Part shown: one piece after another, positions 11,998 to 23,093 of the stretch
Layout of the letters: every line of letters starts with the position of its first letter
Numbering within the stretch: the stretch's first letter is position 1
From: Mercurialis annua
Lineage: Eukaryota; Streptophyta; Magnoliopsida; Malpighiales; Euphorbiaceae
Direction of reading: 5' to 3'
DNA: 64,000 nt
Assembly: GCF_937616625.2 (NCBI RefSeq)
Contig: NC_065574.1
Span: 23,849,001 to 23,913,000, forward strand
Position numbers and translations under genes: made by a program
Notes under the pieces: model-generated
Database searches by the model: none
Seen by the model: only the letters and a program-made list of their open reading frames with translations
Told to the model about the DNA's origin: nothing

Positions 11998-12560
11998 AAT
12001 CTTGATAAAACTATATTTATATAATTAAATTTACATTGGTAAAACTATATACATTATTAAACTATATCTAATTGTATTTTTATAATAACTATATGTAATT
12101 GTTAATAAAAATTATTGCACTGAATAAATGTTTTATTAACGAATTTAACATTGATAGGAAGGCAAGGAAATGCTTGCCGCTTGGTCATTTTGCTAGTCAT
12201 TAATAATTCTTGGGATGTAGTTTGGCGGTGAGTATGGACATTGAATAGGCCAGGGTTATTAATTACAATTAACTTTCTTCCAACGACCCCTTGTTCTATA
12301 AGAACACACAACTTCTTCTCTCAAAATCAAATCAAACTGAGTAGCCGAATAAGTGTCATTAGTAGTCGGATAACCCTTATACCAAACCCTGATACTAATA
12401 CTACGCCTAAACCCTAATAAATGGGGGCCTTAGCCATCCAAGCTAGGCCCACATGTTATGAAAATTTACGATAAGGAGTTGTAATATCTGATACTCCTCA
12501 ACCATTTAATTATATTTTTTTTCTTATCTCATTTGTAGATATGAATTTCGTAGGTCGAAA
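11998..12560. other. Intergenic, contains a short dispersed repeat
   Basis: No gene seen. About 65 bp at 12256-12320 (ending AAGAACACACAACTTCTTC) recurs in the same orientation at about 24088-24150, 11.8 kb away. Confidence 0.45.
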
Positions 12561-12704
12561 AGAATAATATTTTCCTGCTGCATTACTATCTATGTGGTGG
12601 CACTCTCCTGGGCTGCCATCACACAGTCCTTTATCTCACTGTGTGGTGGAAGCTTAGGAGAGTGTCACCACAAAGATTGTAAGGCAGCTGGAAAATATTG
12701 TTCA
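12561..12704. other. Long imperfect hairpin, miRNA-precursor-like
   Basis: Two arms of about 66 nt (12561-12627 and 12638-12704) are complementary with about ten scattered mismatches and no large bulge, closed by a 10-nt loop (CCTTTATCTC). The arms include GTGGTGGCACTCTCCTGGGC and the partner strand TTAGGAGAGTGTCACCAC. Length, small loop and evenly spread single mismatches resemble a young plant MIRNA foldback. A short inverted-repeat transposon is the alternative, but no TSD is visible at the arm ends. The arms do not match any miRNA family I recognise. Confidence 0.45.
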
Positions 12705-13079
12705 CCGCTCTCTTTATTGCCTTGTCATAAATCTGTGTCATTTCAATTTGTACTATAACAAGGTCGTTTGGTTATACCCATTAAGCATTTAAATAGTTTT
12801 AAAAAGATCATATTAATCTATTTTCCAGTAATAAGAGCAGCAATGGATCCATCATTTGTTGATTGTTCATGCCCTATTTCAAGCTGTCATGTCGTTGGCT
12901 CATCTGAAATTATTTATGCCGTGCTGCTTTTGTATCTCTTGATTATTAATTCTTTTTTTGTACCATGAAACCCGTTAATAAGGAAATGCGATTCTCTGGT
13001 CACATAATTAAGGGGATTTTTGTTGACTTGTATAAAAAAACTGAGTGATTTAGCTAAAAATATCCAGAAATAACTCACA
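12705..13079. other. Intergenic, no gene seen
   Basis: A 66-codon frame starting at 12768 has no recognisable domain and ends in low-complexity sequence. Nothing else notable. Confidence 0.35.
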
Positions 13080-14293
13080 GTTCCTGGACTTTGGTGCTAA
13101 AGTCATACGACATGATCTGCATTATGTTTGACGACAGATACCTCCGCAACATCAATAAGATTAATCTGTTATCAAAAGTTCGACAAGGTGCCTTAACTCT
13201 AGTCATACATATTAGTTAAATATCATAAACAAGAGTGTGGAAATTTTCGACACTAAATTACAAAAGAATCTTATAGAACAATCTTATACTAAACTGTATA
13301 CTAACTCTGTCATAAATTACAGAAGAATCTTATACTAACTCGGCCAGAAATTAAATCATTCCAATCGGAAGCCGGAAACACGAGTTTTGGCATGAAGAGA
13401 ACCGGCCAGCTGCCCTATTTCTTTTGTATCTCTTGATAGTAAACTTGATTCGAAGTGAATCCACAATTCGAGGTAAAATATTATAGAAACCTGTGGAATT
13501 ACCCAGAAAAAAAAACAGTTTATCATAAATTCTCGTTAAAAGCGACGTATTTTTAAACTTAAAATTAAAATAATCAAATATTTATTTTATTTACTTGAAA
13601 ATAAATAATTATAAATCGTTACTGTTCCCATGTCCATTTCTTTTGATATAAGTTCATCCTCTGGCCACATTAACAGTACAAAGGAAATCATTGAAAACCC
13701 CAATCTGACGCCGGGAACACGAGCTGTGCGTGTACTTATTTTTTATCATTCTCTTAAAAAATAAAAAAAGATGGATAGATACGGATACAGGCATCTGTGC
13801 ACATTTTATATGCATGTTATACATAAGATATGATGTGGATTTTATCGTGACTCTGCACACGCAGAAGCTTTAAGAGAAATTTTACTTATCAAAAAATAAT
13901 AATTATAAACCAATGTCGTTGCCATCTCCATGTCTTTTATTATAAGTTCATTCCCTGTGAACGTTAACCGTACACATCGTAAACATGGATAACCCCAATT
14001 GGATGCCGGGAACACGAGTCATGACTACTTTTCTTTTAATCAAAGGGATGGATATATATATATGGATACATGCATGTGTATATGTTTTATCTACATGATA
14101 TTCTTCGGTTATGACGTGGTTTTGACAATGTCTCTGTTTACGCAGCAGCTTGAAGGGAGATTTCACCCTTTTTAGAAGAAGAATTCGTGTAGAATGTCCT
14201 CTCGAAAGCTGCAGGAATCCGAGTCAGCTTTCCAGGACGTTCGGATCAGTCCAATCCGTTGCCGGAAACACGAAATATTATGCATACATATCA

Positions 14294-14515
14294 AGAAATT
14301 CTTAGGTAGACTCAGTCCACGAAGTCATCCGTGGACTATACCGATCATATTATAACACCTCATTAAAATGAAGGTATTCTTGTACTATCATTATTCAAAA
14401 GTGTATGCAAATAACAAATGAAATTACAAGAATACCCTCATTTCAATGAGGTGTTATGATATGATTGGCTTACTCTACGAATGACGTGGTACACTGAATC
14501 TACATACGAATTTCT
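14294..14515. mobile_element. 222-bp MITE with 11-bp direct flanks
   Basis: Terminal inverted repeats of about 100 bp (AGAAATTC.TAGGTAGA...CATTATAACACCTCATT outward to inward) face each other across a short centre. The immediate flanks are CATACATATCA at 14283-14293 and 14516-14526, identical. A TSD of 9-11 bp fits a MULE-derived non-autonomous element. It sits inside the dispersed repeat array, so it is younger than that copy. Confidence 0.75.
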
Positions 14516-15532
14516 CATACATATCATGAAATATTATGCGTACGTACCATGCAAGTACGTAATAAAATAAATATTATTTTGGGGTGAGCATCACTTAGTT
14601 CGGTTCAGTTGGAATTTTTTCGGTTTTCGGTTAGGGAAATCCCAATCCAAACCGTTCTTTATTTAACCAAACACCAAATTTTTTTTTTCCGAAAAACTTC
14701 AGTCGGTTCGGTCTCCATAATTTTTATCGGTTTGGATTCTTAAAAGACCATAAAAAAGATAAAATAAAGCCTATTATTTTTAATAAAGAAAAATAAAATA
14801 AAGCCTATAATTTTTAATAAAAAGTTAAAGTAATGCCCATAAATTCAAACTACAAATAAATTATAATATAGAAAAATAAAAACCTCCATTAACAATTACG
14901 AATATTAGAATTTGTGAGTTAAAAACAAATGTATATATACGCATACATGCAATCGTACATTTCTTATTCGGGCGATATCCGCCGAGATATGGGGCATATC
15001 TCAACGTGACTCTAAACACGCAAGAGCTTTATAGGAGATTTCACCCTTTATAGAAGACGAATCCGGGTGTGATGTGCACATGAAATCTGTAGGAAGTCGA
15101 GTCAGATTACCAGGGACGTTCGGATCGTTCCAATCGGACGCCGGAAACATGAGTTTTGGCATGAAGAGAGCCGGCCAGCCTTCCTATTTCTTTTGAATAT
15201 CTTGATAGTAAACTTGATTCTCGTAAATCCACAAATCGAAGTAAAATATTGTAGAAACCTATGGAATTACCCGAAAAAAAATAAGAATTAGAGTCAGCTT
15301 TCCAGGGACGTTCGGACCAGTCCAATCGGACGCCGGAAACATGAATATCTTAAGTCCACGAATTGAAGTAAAAAATTGGAGAAATTAATTTTTTGTGATT
15401 GCTCGGAGAAAATAGTTTATTATAAATTCTCTTTAATAGCGACGTACATTTAAAAATCTTTTTCTTCGAGCAACTACACAGGAAAATAATCTCTCCAAGA
15501 TAATTATTGGATGACAAAAAGATAGATCGTAG

Positions 15533-16020
15533 TTTAATGAATGTTTATAAATAGAAGTTTATTAGATGTTTTCCATGTTAGCCGCAGAGATACGAAATTA
15601 ATTAACTAGTCCATAGAGTCCATGCAACATATCTGACCGATATTTATAAATAGTTGTAGAGTACAAACAATAGTTTGTTACCCCATGGATGATGGGATGA
15701 CATTCCCTGCATCCTGTATAATTAAGAAGGGGGGGGGGGGGGGTTAATCCATATCTGTGATGTGCTCCTACACTTTGCATGAGAAGGTAGAAGTAGGGAT
15801 CGAAGTTAAATGGATGTTTATAAAGAGAAGTTTAATGAATATTTTTCATGCTTAGCCGTAGTAATAAGAAATTAGCTAGTCCATAGAGTCGAATGCAGCA
15901 TATCTGGTTGATATCTACAGATATCTTGTAGAGTACTACCGAGTATTTAATACTGTAGTTTTTTACCCCATGGATGATGGGATGTTTCCTGCGTCCCGTA
16001 TAATTAAGAAGGGGGGTTAA
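15533..16020. repeat. Tandem pair of an approximately 270-bp unit
   Basis: Two successive units each contain ACTAGTCCATAGAGTC, then ACCCCATGGATGATGGGATG and GTATAATTAAGAAGGGGG followed by GGTTAATC. The same two-unit arrangement recurs at 24441-24940, and a fragment at 18035-18132. No coding frame. Confidence 0.7.
15729..15743 (+). repeat. Poly-G run (15 G)
   Basis: Fifteen consecutive G residues extend a GAAGGGGGG motif that is shorter in the sister copies (16010 and 24610 areas). This suggests slippage growth of an ancestral short G run. Confidence 0.85.
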
Positions 16021-16740
16021 TCTATTAGAAGTCAGCTTCTTCTCTATAATTCTCTCTACTTATAGAGAATTATTGAGGACTTTCTATCCTAGAGTTATTA
16101 GGATTATGAAAAGAAAAAGACCTAGAATCTTACTACCACCGTCATATGATTGCTATGCCTATATGTAAAATGTGGTTCTTCTATTTTGAATGAATGAGAG
16201 AAAAAGGTGGGTGTGTGTAGTATTAGTGGAGTCTTGGTGTACGTGAGTGTGCAAGAGTAAACAAAGTGCAAGAGTAGTGTATAAATTACTCCTTAGTATA
16301 AATAAAAATAATTGTGTTCAGTTGAACACCTGTAACAAAATTTTTGGAAATTTCCATATATAGTTGACATAATTGAATATCTTCATTAACATTATACCCA
16401 GGAAATTGAGATATTTTCGTAATGAAATTAGAATTATAATAAAAAAAATTGAGATTCGTAATGTTGATTAGAAATGAGATAGAAATATTTTTGGTTGATT
16501 GGGGTACTATAAACTCTTCCACTATAAATAAAAATTATTATAAATATTAATTAAACATATATGTAACAAAAATAAGTTTGTGTGTATAATTGATAAAAGT
16601 GTATAAATGTTAAAGTAAAAAAAGATTAAAATATTAAAGATAAAAAAAATATTATTTTTGGTGTAGGAAAAGGTGAGTTTGGGTTGGAGTGAATTTGATG
16701 ACAAATCACCTAATTAATATCTGATGATGAAAACATGTAT
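16021..16740. other. AT-rich spacer, no gene seen
   Basis: Short minus-strand frames here are Ile/Asn/Phe-rich low-complexity translations of AT-rich DNA and show no domain. Confidence 0.4.
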
Positions 16741-18427
16741 TACCGAAATCGGACGGGAAAGTAGACATTTATTATTTTGGCGATATCCTTCGAATATGTT
16801 GTAGATTTCGCCGTAGCTCTGCAAATGCAAGAGCTTCAAGGGAGATTTCACCATTTTTAAAAGACGAATTCGGGTAGGATGTCTCCATAAAAGCTGTAGG
16901 AACTCGAGTCAGCTTTCCACAGACGTTCGGATCATTCCCATCGGACGCCGGAAACACGAATTTTTGCATGAAGAGAGTCAGGCATGTCTTTTACTATAAT
17001 AAACTATTTCATGTCTTTTACTATAATAAACTATTTCATGTCTTTGCTAAATATACCCAAATATATCCGAATTTTCCATCTCCGTGAAAGCGTAGATATT
17101 GGAGTGAAAAAGAAATGGATATAAACGGAAACGGGCGGATTTAGAATTATATCAACGTGTTATTCCATATATTGTCTGATGGGCTGTCGAAAGTCCCCTA
17201 ACCTTGCCAGGTGAGAAAGCATGATGACACACACAACCGCTTCACAAATTCATGTAAAACAAACAAATCACCACTCTAGATTCTATAAAAACACAACACT
17301 ATTATTTATAGATATTATTTTCGAACATTTAAGGATGTCAAATAGATATAGACAAAAACGTAGTACGTTCCTTCTAAAAATAGATGGATATATGTGGATA
17401 CAGGCATGTGTACATTTATTATCTGCGTGATATTCCCTTCGATATAATTATAAACCATTGTCATGTCATATCTTTTATTATAAGTTCATTCCCTGGGAGC
17501 ATTAACCAGACATATCGTATGATGTGCATTTGCTTGCTCCAAAAATATATAAATATAAACCGTTGCCGTTGCCATGCCCGTGTCTTTTACTATAAGTTCA
17601 TCCACTAGGCAAATTAGCCGTACAAAGGTAAAAGATGGATATAAACGAATACCACTAACAAGCATGTATACATTTTTTATCAAAGCGATATCCTTCGAAT
17701 ATAATGTATATTTCACCGTGAATCTGCACACTCAGGAGCTCTAAGGGAGATTTCGCTCTTTTTAAAAGACGAATCCGGGTAGGATTTTCCATAAAAGCTG
17801 TAGGAATTCGAGTCAGCTTTCCACGGACGTTCGGATCATTCCAATCGGACTTCGGATACTTGATTTTTGGCATGAAGGGAGCCGAGCAGCTTTCCTATTT
17901 CTTTTGTATCTCCTCATAGTAAACTAGATTCTCGTAAATCCACGAATTGGAGTAAAAAATTGTAGAAAATACTTTCCTGTGCAATTGGTCGGGAAAAGAT
18001 AGTTCATTATGAATTATGTTTGCAAGCAACGCATATCTAGTCAATATTTATAGATATTTGTAGAGTACAAACTGATGTTTACCCCGTGTATGATGGGATG
18101 ACGTTCCCTACCTCCTGTATAATTAAAAAGGAGGATTTTACTTACTCAGAAAATAAATAATTATAAACCGTTTCCGTTGCCATGTCCATGTCTTTTACTA
18201 TAAGTTCATCCACTAGACACCTCAACCGTTAAAGGGTAAACATGGATTACCGCAATCGAATATATACGGATACAAGCACATGTACATTTCTTATCCGGGC
18301 GATATCCGCCCAGATATGGTGTAGATTTCACCCTGACTATGCACACGCAGGGGCTTCAAGGGAGATTTCGCCCTTTTTAGAAGACGAATCCGGGTAGGAT
18401 GTCCCTGTGAAAGCTGTCGGAATTTCA

Positions 18428-18800
18428 ATTATTACAAAAATTGAAAGACTTTGTTTAAATTACAAAAAGGCATAAAATTGTGTAAAAATGGCCGAAATTT
18501 GTAATCTTCAGCAAATATAGAAGTTATGGTATTAAAAAGATATAAATTAAAAAATAGGTATGATATTGATATAAGATTTTATTAATGGTTACTTTCAGTT
18601 TCTAGACGGCATGCCTACAGATTATAGTGCCTTGTCATTTCATATTAATGAGAGCACGGAGCTCGGTGCTAAAGAAAAGGCGGAAATTTTGAATGATTTG
18701 TGGGGACAGTTATCTAGTATCTAGTCATCTGACGTCGTACCAATTAATAGACTTAACAAGAACACACTTTCCCATCAAAACGGTTCTCCAAAGCTTCGTT
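18428..18800. repeat. MULE-type terminal repeat, arm R
   Basis: Inverted partner of 7478-7843. Its sharp edge at 18428 interrupts a copy of the dispersed repeat (AAGCTGTCGGAATTT) that elsewhere continues CGAGTCAGCTTTCC, which marks an insertion junction. The transposase start codon at 18845 lies about 45 bp beyond its inner end, a normal layout for a MULE terminal repeat followed by the transposase gene. The opposite end of this element, where the interrupted repeat should resume, was not found. Confidence 0.65.
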
Positions 18801-18844
18801 GTAATAACTCTCGGCGGCCATTATCAGAACGGCAACATTTAAAA

Positions 18845-20035
18845 ATGAGTTATCCTTTTGACTTAAATGACCCTTTCTCTCCCTCCGACAACATGTTTTC
18901 TAATGAGACGGATATTTCAACTGAACATAAAGAAGAAGATGTCTCTAGCGATGGAGACGAATCTCCAATGGAGCGTCAACTCACTAGAGCCCATAGTGAG
19001 CGGGTAGCATTTCTGCGCTTAAAAATAGACAAGCAAGTTGATCAATGGATTGAAGAGGACGTTATCGGTCAGCCCTTTAGCACGGTAAAGGACGCTGAAA
19101 ATTTCTACAATACATATGCTAAAATTGTTGGCTTCAACATTCATTGTCAAGATCAGAGAATAATAAATAAAATATGTACAATGAGGCTCTGGGTGTGTAG
19201 CTGCCACGGTGTAAGGAGGAAGAGGTCCATCAACCGCGCTAGGGCAGATTACTCGAACCAACTGTGTCGCTTTATTTCCAATCAAGTGGATGCCTTTACT
19301 TAATTTGTTTTATGCAAACAAATTCGTTCATGTTCGTAACAATACTCTGGCTCTTCCTGTCCATGTTCAGTTTCTCAAAAGCCATCCACACATCAAAGAA
19401 GAACAAGCCACAGAAATCAACATTCTTTTAGGTGCTGGTATTCCAAAAGGGAAAATAGTAGACTATATATTATCCATCAATGGAGAGTCTGACGTTCTAG
19501 GATTTACAAGGAAAGATGTATACAATTATCAGGTGGCTTCGCAAGTGCCTAAAGGTTCAACGAATGATGCAGAGGCTACCGTCGCCTTGATAACAGGACT
19601 TGCAGTAAAAGACACTAGTATTTATTGCCGTTACTCTGCTAACGAAGATGAGAAGCTCTGCAGGCTGTTCTTTTCATACACTATTTCTAGGGCGGAGTTT
19701 AAGAATTTCGGGGATGTAATAGTATGCGATGCAACATACAAAACCAAACATTATGCATGCCCCTAGTCCTTTTCACAGGCCTAGACAACAATCGTTTGAA
19801 TATTGTCTTCGCATTTGCAATTATAAATTGCGAAGACGCAGAAACCTACAATTGGGTCTTTAGGACGTTCGTCGATTGCATGGACGGAATAGCGCCGAAA
19901 GCCATCCTCACAGACGCAGACAAGGCGATGCAGGTTTCCTTACGTGAATCAATGCCCTTAACAAGGCACATGTGGTGTGCGTGGCATATTTGCCGTAATA
20001 TAAAGAGATTATGTACGTGTCATTCGAATTTCTAG
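18845..20035 (+). pseudogene. FAR1/FHY3-type MULE transposase, frameshifted and truncated
   Basis: Three overlapping frames are collinear parts of one protein. 18845-19303 gives an acidic N-terminus and a FAR1 DNA-binding domain (IGQPFSTVKDAENFYNTYAK, then Cys at LWVCSC). 19290-19766 continues with HIKEEQATEINILLGAGIPK and the first catalytic Asp block VIVCDATYKTKHY. 19724-20035 gives MPLVLFTGLDNNRLN, the second Asp block AILTDADKAM and the CxxH block MWCAWHICRNIKR. Single-base frameshifts lie near 19245-19256 and near 19755. The third catalytic acid (Glu) and the SWIM finger are absent; the frame ends at 20035, about 155 bp before a younger MULE insertion. The upstream terminal repeat (18428-18800) makes this a transposon gene, not a domesticated FAR1 regulator. 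Confidence 0.85.
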
Positions 20036-20198
20036 ATATTAGCCGTATTTTTTCTAGATAAAACATATAAGTATTAAACATACGAGTATTTGAAGTTATA
20101 TCAAGTAGACATAGCAGCAATACACGTAAATATTTTAAAAAATTATAGTATGATCCAAAGGTAACAAACAAACTAAATATATAAATAGTATAATTTTG

Positions 20199-21454
20199 GG
20201 CTAATAATCACGCATGGCCCCTGACTTTTAGGGGTCCGATCACAAAACCCCCAGATGTTTAAAAACAATCACAAAACCCCTTGATCTTTGTGGCGGCGTT
20301 CACAAAACCCCTTGAGACCAAAAAGTCGGCGATTTTTGTAAAAAAGGGTGACGTGGAAGCGATTTTCATATCTCAGACCCAACAAATTATGACCCCATGT
20401 CAGGTGTCAGGTGACACCTTATCAAAAACACAAAAAAACCTAAAATACCCCCAATCATTCAATTAAAAAAAATTAAAACAACCAACCATTCAAATCAAAT
20501 CCAATTAAATTAAATCAAACCACTTCACCTCTACCCCTAACCGCTGGCCACCTCACTCTGGTGACCACCATCCTCCTGGTGCCTCCCTCATGGCCGGAAT
20601 TTTTTTCCGGCCGGCCATTTTCTTATCAAAGAACAGACCCAGTGGGTCTGTTCTTGAATGAAGAACATATATGAATCTGTTGTGTTCATTCATTAACAGA
20701 CCACCGGGTCTGTTCTTGAATGAACAACAGATCTGACTCTATTCTTTATTCAAGAACAAATCACCAACTGATAATAAAAAATGTACACTGTGTCCACCAA
20801 CTGAAATCAATAATTTCTATAAAAAGATAATAAGTTAAATCTATCATAAAAAGATGAATGACTTACAACCCACCATCCACTTAATTTCCTTCCACTGATC
20901 GAATCTATCTATATAAAATGCTAAATAATGCCCAATTGAATATGACAGCAGGATTAAATTAGCACCATTCTTTTAGTTAAGCATGATGAGGATCCCCAAT
21001 TTGGTTCAACAAAGCACAAAATCAAATTCAAGAACAGATGGGATGGCCGGAAATAGAGGCGGTGGTGGACGGAGACCGGTGGTAGCCGGGCGGTTAGGGG
21101 TAAAAGTGAAGTGGTTTGGTTTAGTTTAATTGGCTTTGATTTTAATGGTTGGGTTGTTATAATTTTTAATTTTATTTTAATTGAATTATTGGGAGTATTT
21201 TAGGTTTTTTTGTATTTTTGGTGAGGTGTCACCAGACACCTGACATGCGGTGACATGGGGTCAGAATTTGTTGGGTCTGAGATTTGAAAATCGTTGCCAC
21301 GTCATCCTTTTTTACAAAAATCGCCGATTTTTTGGTCTCAGGAGGTTTTGTGAGCGCCGCCACAAAGATCAGGGGGTTTTCTGATCATTTTTAAACATCA
21401 GGGGGTTTTGTGATCGGAACCTTAAAAGTCATGGGCCATGGGTGATTATTAGCC
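20199..21454. mobile_element. Non-autonomous MULE, 1256 bp, with 9-bp TSD
   Basis: Long terminal inverted repeats of about 370 bp begin GGCTAATAATCACGCATGGC on the left, and GGCTAATAATCACCCATGGC on the right read inward. Both are flanked by a perfect 9-bp duplication ATAATTTTG at 20190-20198 and 21455-21463. The 9-bp TSD and long TIRs are the hallmarks of MULEs. The interior (about 20570-21080) has no transposase frame. It holds GGGTCTGTTCTTGAATGAA in two close copies and a CCGG-rich palindromic patch near 20594-20620. Confidence 0.9.
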
Positions 21455-21569
21455 ATAATTTTGATTCATCAAAAAATTGATTTTTTTAAGGTATCGATAT
21501 AAAAAGCTAAAATAACTCTAGTCAAGCCACGTAAGATCCACAAGAGTATTAACTCCTGAATTCAGACTC

Positions 21570-23093
21570 TGGGTAGTGGCTCCTCCCCTATTTAATACGA
21601 TATGGCAAATGACTGTAGACAAGCCGTATACAAACTGCAGTAAACATTAAAAGGACTTGTTCAGTCATAGATCTTCTAGTATTGATAAGTTAGTGGAAAT
21701 TTCAAGACTATGGGTTACGTCTAGTCTAGTTTCATGACCATTAATAATGAATTCAATGCAAATGCTTTCAGAGAAATAGTGGAGTAGTACTATATTTAGC
21801 GGGGGATCATTACGTTGAAAAATACGACATATTTCATGATATGTACGCATTGAACTCGTATATTAATACGAAATACAAAGGATTTTAATATAACTATGCC
21901 AATTTTGTTTTTAAATAAAATTTATTGTCTACTATAGTCTTGTGTTTTCACAAAACGGTGACTTTTTGTTTTTCTTGAATTTGCGAAGCGGTGGTTTAAA
22001 TCCAATGGATACATTAATATGATTCGACTTCGAATCAACTGCTATCCATATCGAGAGTCTCATCATGCATGACTCATACATTTTCCCTTGCCCTAGATTT
22101 AATAGACCACTGGATTTACGACTGTAGAAAATGCATTAATGTTTGTTCTCTCAAATCTCATCCACCAATTGAAATTTTTGGGAATGAAAAACTAGCCGAT
22201 GGAAATTAGAAAATTTATTGTCTACTGTAGTATTTGTGTTTTCATAGATCGGTGACTTTTTGTTTTACTTTAATGTCACTATATATCGCGGGTTTAAAAA
22301 TTTATTGTCTACTTTAATGTCACTATATATCGCTGGTTTAAAAATTATTTGCCTTGTAAAATCCATCGAATCAATTGAATTTTTTTTGTCTCTAAGCCTC
22401 AAACCCTAATAAAATATACTTCTCTAAACAAAGCATTTGAAAATACAGAGATTAAACACTTCTCATCCATTTATTAACTTTTTAGCAGTTCAAAGCCCCA
22501 CTCATAGATACATCTATTACACCAATAAAAATAAATTGTATTCTCGTATGCTTCGCTAATTAGAGAAATATGTTTTAGGGTTTGAGGCCCAATGACCAAA
22601 AATTCGATTGATTCGAAGGTCTAAATGATCAATATGGTATAGACATACATTTGAATAAGATATTATCAAGAAAAGCATTGATATTTCCGCATTAAATCAC
22701 AATTTTTATTTGCAAAAAACATAAGTAATAAAAATATTAGCATATTCATGTTAAAATCAGTTGTTTATCCTACTAATATATGCGCACATATCATGATGTC
22801 GTCTTTTTCAACTTGTAAATCATCATAAACTTATATGTAGAGCCGAAGAAACAAGTCTTAAATGAAAGCATTTAGTAGTACTACTACTTATCAATTGACT
22901 TATGTTAATGATGATGCAGAGAACTGGTGGACACTGGACTAGACGGAACCCATAGGGTTAAAATTTCCACTGATGTATTAATACTAGAAGATCTATGAAT
23001 AAACAAGTCTCTTTGATGATGTCTTCAGTTTATTGACGGCTTGTCTACAGTCACTTGCCATATCGTATTAAATAGGGGCGGAGCCAATACCCA
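21570..23093. mobile_element. Inverted-repeat element, about 1.52 kb
   Basis: Arms of about 160 bp (21570-21730 and 22930-23093) are inverted copies starting TGGGTAGTGGCTCCTCCCCT and, on the other end, TGGGTATTGGCTCCGCCCCT. They go on to AATACGATATGGCAA and ACTGTAGACAAGCCGT and, further in, CATAGATCTTCTAGTATT. Part of the arm also resembles the MULE-type repeat at 18600-18655. No clear TSD is seen. The interior has no gene but carries internal short duplications (AAAATTTATTGTCTACT with CACTATATATCGC at 22210-22345). Confidence 0.65.

Larger units (their letters stand above)
13080..18427. repeat. Degenerate array of a dispersed composite repeat
   Basis: The same phrases recur many times, in the same orientation, with variable spacing. 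GCCGGAAACACGAG or close variants occur near 13371, 13712, 14005, 14255, 15135, 15330, 16938 and 17845. CTTTTACTATAAGTTCAT variants occur near 13640, 13930, 17480, 17590 and 18190. GAGATTTCACCCTTTTTAGA followed by CGAATCCGGGTAGGATGTCC occurs near 14158, 15035, 16845, 17750 and 18360. Copies are broken and reshuffled, and none has a coding frame of note. Related copies lie at 27535-27980 and 28260-28460. The last copy is cut at about 18425, exactly where the MULE terminal repeat begins. The family is not recognised; it could be a non-coding transposon or a complex satellite. Confidence 0.6.

Noticed and set aside
12102..12311. 69-codon minus-strand frame with an ordinary-looking start
   Set aside because: No domain, AT-rich context, and no promoter or splice support.
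14580..14760. CGGTTCGGTTTT-rich stretch common in plant DNA transposon remains
   Set aside because: No inverted termini or TSD could be matched, so no element is called.
7478..18800. A single 11.3-kb transposon bounded by the inverted repeat
   Set aside because: Similarity ends sharply on the inner sides (7843, 18428) and fades on the outer sides next to the genes, so the element ends face inward and belong to two elements.
18845..20035. Domesticated FAR1/FHY3 regulator gene
   Set aside because: Two frameshifts, loss of the C-terminal half and an adjoining terminal repeat fit a dead transposon.
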